Source: Patescibacteria group bacterium (GTDB taxonomy: Bacteria > Patescibacteriota > Patescibacteriia > JAHIZJ01). Taken from it: a DNA stretch of 64,000 nucleotides. The stretch lies in NCBI GenBank assembly GCA_041661625.1, contig JBAZUB010000002.1, forward strand, positions 124,001-188,000, in the 5' to 3' direction. The notes beneath the pieces are model-generated. The model ran no database searches, had not been told where the DNA came from, and worked only from the letters and a program-made list of their open reading frames with translations. Within the stretch, counting starts at the first letter, position 1, and each line of letters opens with the position of its first letter. Positions 59,724-64,000 of this stretch are shown piece after piece. The position numbers were made by a program, and so were the translations under genes.

Positions 59724-62630
59724 ATGGCTGACAACATTGTTATCAAGGGCGCTCGCGTCCATAATCTCAAGAACATCAGTCTGGAAATACCACGCGATAA
59801 GTTAATCGTGATTACGGGCCTGTCCGGTTCCGGCAAGTCATCGCTGGCGTTTGATACCATTTATGCCGAGGGCCAGCGCCGCTATGTCGAATCTCTGTCC
59901 GCTTACGCCCGGCAGTTCTTGGGTTTGATGGACAAACCAGATGTTGATCAGATTGATGGGCTGTCACCGGCGATTTCAATCGACCAACGATCGACATCAC
60001 ACAATCCGCGTTCGACGGTCGGTACGGTAACCGAGATATATGATTATCTTCGATTACTTTTTGCCCGAGTCGGTTTGCCCCATTGCCCCAATTGTGGACG
60101 GGAGGTGGCGCGTCAGTCAGTGGATCAAATTATCGAAAAGATTATCGCGTTACCAAACGGAACGAAAATTGTTTTATTGGCACCGCTGATTCGCGATCAA
60201 AAGGGCGAGCATAAGAATGTCCTGGAAAAAATCCGCAAAGCCGGCTATGTCCGGGTGCGGATTGATGGGTTAATTTATACCCTGGAAGAGGCCGAAGCGC
60301 TGAATCTGGACAAGAACAAGAAGCACGCGCTAGAGGTAGTGGTGGATCGGATTGAGATTACTCCGGCGATGCGTCAGCCAATGAAGAAGCAAGAGGCCGA
60401 AGGTTCGGATCGGGGCCGACTGGCCGACTCGCTGGAAACGGCGCTCGATCTGGGATCTGGTCTGGTGGCCGTGCAGCACGATGACAATGAAGAAGACATG
60501 GTTTTCAGTCAGCATTTTGCCTGTACTAAGTGCGGCATCAGTCTGCCCGAGATCGAGCCGCGCAGTTTTTCTTTTAATAATCCTCACGGCGCCTGTCCGG
60601 CCTGCACCGGCTTAGGCACAAAGCTGGAGATCGACGCCGATTTGGTAATGCCCAACAAGAAGCTGACTCTAGCCCAGGGCGCTATCCGGCCCTGGTCGCG
60701 CACATCGTCCAATCAAACCTGGTATTTCCGTATCATGGAAGCGGTGGCGAATAAAAATGGTTTTTCGGTCAACACGCCCGTGGAAAAACTGACCGTTAAA
60801 CAACTCGATATGGTATTGAACGGTACTGGCGATGAAAAGTACGATGTCAATAATGATTTTGACGGCGGAAAAGTGCGCGAGTTCTGGACCACTTTCGAGG
60901 GGGTGATACCGAATTTGGAACGCCGATACAAAGAAACCGAGTCTGATTACATCCGCGGTGAAATCGAACGCTATATGCGCATCTCGCCCTGCCCGGTTTG
61001 TCAGGGTCGGCGTCTGAAGCCGGCGGCTCTTTCGGTCACGGTGGGCGAAAAGAGCATCGCCGAAGTGGTCAGCCTGACGATTGAACAAGCCGCCGAGTAT
61101 TTTCAATCGTTAACTGACAAAACGAACCCGCACCGGCTCAATGAGCGCAAGCAAATCATTGCTAAGCAGATCCTCAAGGGGATCCGAGATCGGCTATTAT
61201 TCTTACGCAATGTTGGCTTGGATTATCTGACGCTCGATCGAGCCGCTACTACGCTGGCCGGCGGCGAGGCTCAGCGCATTCGGTTGGCCACGCAGATAGG
61301 CTCAAGCTTAGTTGGCGTGTTATACATTTTAGATGAACCATCGATCGGTCTGCACCAGCGCGACAACGATAAGCTGATCGAAACTTTGAAAAACTTACGC
61401 GATCTGGGGAACACGGTTATAGTAGTAGAACATGACGAAACCACCATATTGGAAGCTGATCATGTGGTAGACATTGGTCCCGGCGCCGGCGAACATGGCG
61501 GCGAAGTTGTCGCAGCCGGTACGCCTGCCCAGGTCATGAAAGAGAAAAAGTCATTAACCGGCGCTTACCTGTCCGGCCGAATGTCGATTGATCCGCCCAA
61601 GAAATATCGTCCCGGAAACGGCAAGTTTATCACCATCGAAGGCGCGGAGGAGTTCAATCTCAAGAATATTAATGTGAAAATACCGCTGGGCAAGTTTATT
61701 TGTATCACCGGAGTATCCGGTTCTGGTAAATCAACTCTGATGACCGATATTCTGGCGCGGGCATTATCACAACATTTCTACCGCTCCAAAGAGATTCCCG
61801 GCAAGCACAAATCGATCACCGGATTGCAGCATCTCGACAAAGTCATTAACATTGACCAATCACCGATCGGCCGGACGCCGCGTTCCAATGCCGCGACCTA
61901 TACGGGCGTGTTTACTTACATTCGGGATCTTTTTACCCAGGTGCCGGAATCAAAACTGCGCGGTTACAAAGCCGGCCGGTTCAGCTTCAATGTCAAAGGC
62001 GGCCGCTGCGAATCGTGCCAGGGCGATGGATTGAAACGCATCGAAATGCAATTCCTGCCCGACGTCTATGTCGAGTGCGAAGAATGTCACGGCGCACGCT
62101 ATAATCAGCAGGCCTTAGAGATTCATTATAAGGGCAAGAATATTGCCGACGTACTCAATCTGACAGTGGAAGAGGCCTATGTATATTTTGAGAACATACC
62201 GGCGATTCACCAAAAACTGCAAACCTTACTTGATGTCGGCTTGGGCTATATTCATCTGGGTCAATCGGCTACCACACTGTCGGGCGGCGAAGCCCAGCGG
62301 ATTAAGCTAGCTACCGAACTGTCACGCCGCGCCACTGGCCGCACGCTCTACATTCTCGACGAGCCGACCACCGGTCTGCACATGGACGATGTTAAACGGT
62401 TATTGAGCGTCTTGCATCAACTAGCCGACAAAGGTAATACCGTTCTAATAATCGAACACAACCTCGATGTCATAAAGTCAGTCGATTGGATTATTGACCT
62501 TGGACCTGAGGGCGGCATAAAGGGTGGGCAATTAGTCGCCGAGGGCACGCCCAAAGATGTGGCCAAGGTAAAAGGTTCGTATACCGGTCAGTACTTAAAG
62601 AAGATATTTGATAAGTTGGCGAAGAAATAA
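59724..62630 (+). CDS. uvrA: Excinuclease ABC subunit A
   Basis: A 968-residue damage-recognition ATPase of nucleotide excision repair. Two ABC modules are visible: Walker A GLSGSGKSS (~31-39) and GVSGSGKST (~655-663), and signatures LAGGEAQRIRLATQIG and LSGGEAQRIKLATEL. Zinc-binding CxxC pairs are seen (CPNCGREV, CTKCGISL, CESCQGDG, CEECHGAR). Length is near typical (about 940). It acts with UvrB (not in the window) and UvrC (encoded 3 kb away). Confidence 0.96.
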   Translation: MADNIVIKGARVHNLKNISLEIPRDKLIVITGLSGSGKSSLAFDTIYAEGQRRYVESLSAYARQFLGLMDKPDVDQIDGLSPAISIDQRSTSHNPRSTVGTVTEIYDYLRLLFARVGLPHCPNCGREVARQSVDQIIEKIIALPNGTKIVLLAPLIRDQKGEHKNVLEKIRKAGYVRVRIDGLIYTLEEAEALNLDKNKKHALEVVVDRIEITPAMRQPMKKQEAEGSDRGRLADSLETALDLGSGLVAVQHDDNEEDMVFSQHFACTKCGISLPEIEPRSFSFNNPHGACPACTGLGTKLEIDADLVMPNKKLTLAQGAIRPWSRTSSNQTWYFRIMEAVANKNGFSVNTPVEKLTVKQLDMVLNGTGDEKYDVNNDFDGGKVREFWTTFEGVIPNLERRYKETESDYIRGEIERYMRISPCPVCQGRRLKPAALSVTVGEKSIAEVVSLTIEQAAEYFQSLTDKTNPHRLNERKQIIAKQILKGIRDRLLFLRNVGLDYLTLDRAATTLAGGEAQRIRLATQIGSSLVGVLYILDEPSIGLHQRDNDKLIETLKNLRDLGNTVIVVEHDETTILEADHVVDIGPGAGEHGGEVVAAGTPAQVMKEKKSLTGAYLSGRMSIDPPKKYRPGNGKFITIEGAEEFNLKNINVKIPLGKFICITGVSGSGKSTLMTDILARALSQHFYRSKEIPGKHKSITGLQHLDKVINIDQSPIGRTPRSNAATYTGVFTYIRDLFTQVPESKLRGYKAGRFSFNVKGGRCESCQGDGLKRIEMQFLPDVYVECEECHGARYNQQALEIHYKGKNIADVLNLTVEEAYVYFENIPAIHQKLQTLLDVGLGYIHLGQSATTLSGGEAQRIKLATELSRRATGRTLYILDEPTTGLHMDDVKRLLSVLHQLADKGNTVLIIEHNLDVIKSVDWIIDLGPEGGIKGGQLVAEGTPKDVAKVKGSYTGQYLKKIFDKLAKK

Positions 62631-62677
62631 AAAACTGGGGTTGGTTTGTTAAAATTTTCGATAATTTAGCATTATGC

Positions 62678-62741
62678 CAAAAGGTGATTTGAAACGAGAA
62701 ACAAGTATATTTATACAAAAACACCTTTTGACCAAAAGGTG
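62678..62741. repeat. Three copies of CAAAAGGTG with a perfect palindrome
   Basis: CACCTTTTG-AC-CAAAAGGTG (62722-62741) is a perfect palindrome, and a further CCAAAAGGTGA lies ~45 nt upstream. It sits between two convergent genes, so it may terminate both. No long T run follows. Confidence 0.5.
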
Positions 62742-62759
62742 AATCGTCTCCTGCAGCTA

Positions 62760-64000
62760 TTATGGCTGGTACAACTTGAATATCTGTACATACGGGCCTC
62801 GTACTAAATCGAGCCGGAATGTTTTTAATACTACCCAATCGTTTGATTCCACTAGCCGTTTAGTGGTTCGGGCAATATCCGTCGGAATTTGATAAACTAA
62901 CGCGCTATTTCGTTCTAACTCCGTATAACCCTTTAGCGCGTTGCTAAAGTTCGTATTCGAACCTAATCGATCAACCTCACTGGCCATCACGCCTTTGACA
63001 TTTTCATTGGGAATAAAGTATTCAATGCCTTGGGTCCGATACCAGGTTAAATCGTGCCAACTCAAATTTGGCAGGCTGATAATCTTGTATTGATTGGTCG
63101 GCAAAGCTGGCGAGTAAGGTTCGACAGCGACGGTAGAGTCTGGCGGAATATTATTTATCGCCCATCCTTGAGCCGAAGCGACCGTATAGGGATGGCCGTA
63201 GCCAGACATGGTTCGAATCAGCCGCAGGGCTGGCCCGATGACCAGAATAAGCAGGATGGCCACCAATAAAACCGGTCGATGCCGCAGGCGATGGATTATT
63301 CTATCAATGGCGTGAGCGGTGAAAAAAAATAGTAACGGAATTAGCGGAATTACCCAGCGCTCCCAATGCAGATTCAGTACTGCCAGGCAGCCTAGATAGC
63401 TGGCCATAATGGCGATAACCACCGCAGCGTAGATATCATGCTCACTGTTAATTCGGCGTCGGGCAATTTTTACCAGAATCAATCCTACTACAATCAGCGT
63501 TAATATGAACAACAGCGTACCGATCTCCCAATCCAGAGCGTGGGTGAAGTACCAGCCCAGATTACCAAAGAAGCCCAAACGATCGTGACCACCGTGGGTA
63601 TCGCGCCCCTCAATGATTACGTCATGCAACACTCGTACCGGGTCAAGATATAAAAATGGTCCGGTAATAAAACTGGTAAGCAGCGATATGACAGCAGCGA
63701 GCAACCATCGGCCCCAGCGAAATAGATGGCGGATTTGGAGAATAATCAATAGCACGCCCACCCCGGGTAAAATAAACAGCGAGGGATACTTTGTATTCAC
63801 CGCCAAACCAAAGGCCACCCCAATCCAGATGTACCATTTTGTAGTATTCGGTTGCCGCAGAACTTGAAGCAAACCGTAGCAGACCCACAAGATCAGAAGC
63901 GTTTGAACAATGTCGGGCCGGATCACGTGGCTATGGTCAACCAGATAGAAAGATGTGGCTGTTAAACCGGCCGCAATCAAACCGATTCGCTTACTCCACA
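62760..64000 (-). CDS. Glycosyltransferase family 39/PMT-like membrane protein, 5' end outside window
   Basis: The last 413 residues of a polytopic protein. About eight membrane helices are followed by a C-terminal soluble domain (~270-405). The segment SFYLVDHSHVIRPDIVQTLLILW near the start and FGLAVNTKYPSLFILPGVGVLL are typical of ArnT/PMT-like lipid-linked sugar transferases (GT-C fold), which glycosylate proteins or lipids outside the membrane. The catalytic N-terminal loop is cut off by the window edge. It is convergent with uvrA. Confidence 0.8.
   Translation of the reverse strand, partial: WSKRIGLIAAGLTATSFYLVDHSHVIRPDIVQTLLILWVCYGLLQVLRQPNTTKWYIWIGVAFGLAVNTKYPSLFILPGVGVLLIILQIRHLFRWGRWLLAAVISLLTSFITGPFLYLDPVRVLHDVIIEGRDTHGGHDRLGFFGNLGWYFTHALDWEIGTLLFILTLIVVGLILVKIARRRINSEHDIYAAVVIAIMASYLGCLAVLNLHWERWVIPLIPLLFFFTAHAIDRIIHRLRHRPVLLVAILLILVIGPALRLIRTMSGYGHPYTVASAQGWAINNIPPDSTVAVEPYSPALPTNQYKIISLPNLSWHDLTWYRTQGIEYFIPNENVKGVMASEVDRLGSNTNFSNALKGYTELERNSALVYQIPTDIARTTKRLVESNDWVVLKTFRLDLVRGPYVQIFKLYQP

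Overview
The window looks like part of a Candidate Phyla Radiation (Patescibacteria) chromosome. This rests on several features seen together: a 23S rRNA gene with a group I intron and extra expansion sequence and no 16S in the window; tiny lysine-rich proteins; large surface proteins built from lamin-tail, PKD, fibronectin-like and FG-GAP modules; a bare two-subunit NiFe hydrogenase; an Elp3-type tRNA enzyme; and many promoters whose -10 box lies only 6-8 nt before the start codon, which implies leaderless mRNAs. No single gene proves the phylum.

Layout. 1-6.0 kb: end of a MgtA-type Mg2+ P-type ATPase, a small membrane protein, a transaldolase, a lamin-tail/PKD/OB-fold surface protein and a pilin-like protein. 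6.0-7.5 kb: a tRNA-Leu locus in which an intact tRNA-Leu lies inside pieces of another, a ParB-like protein and a 28-residue Lys-rich protein. 7.8-13.5 kb: a putative small RNA, a structured leader, the 23S gene (group I intron at the I-CeuI position, two copies of a 46-nt repeat), a 35-codon membrane ORF, 5S and a terminator. 13.7-20.6 kb: an RHH-sugar nucleotidyltransferase fusion with a TrmB-like regulator, tRNA-Ser(CGA), orphan genes, an ABC-2 exporter and a frameshifted gene. 20.7-31.1 kb: a 1200-aa LysM/fibronectin-like surface protein, flavodoxin, polysaccharide deacetylase, LolD/FtsX-like ABC pair, tag, NUDIX and a DMT permease. 30.3-34.1 kb: hydrogenase small and large subunits, a maturation-protease-like protein and a DUF6390-like protein. 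34.1-44.4 kb: nucleotide and sugar enzymes, divergent elp3 and Trm9-like methyltransferase, bactofilin-like membrane protein, phosphomannomutase, murI and trpS. 44.5-51.1 kb: a 1449-aa FG-GAP surface protein and RNase J. 51.2-64 kb: a second interrupted tRNA-Leu locus that encloses another tRNA-Leu, a peptide-binding protein, secG, uvrC, truD, uvrA and an edge-truncated glycosyltransferase.

How it fits together. Envelope and surface functions (surface proteins, deacetylase, exporters, murI, sugar-nucleotide enzymes) alternate with RNA and DNA maintenance (uvrA, uvrC, tag, RNase J, Elp3/Trm9-like, TruD). Two expression styles can be seen. Many housekeeping genes appear leaderless. A separate set of short orphan genes has a canonical promoter, a strong GGAGG ribosome site and often its own terminator.

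The most unusual signal is a family of short GC-rich palindromes of the form CCTGCC...GGCAGG, and relatives. They sit inside protein genes (elp3, uvrC), in spacers and inside tRNA genes, and a related repeat lies inside 23S. At two places tRNA-Leu genes are interrupted, and an entire second tRNA-Leu lies between the pieces. The behaviour recalls Rickettsia palindromic elements but the sequence is different. All family assignments are by eye from motifs; no searches were run.
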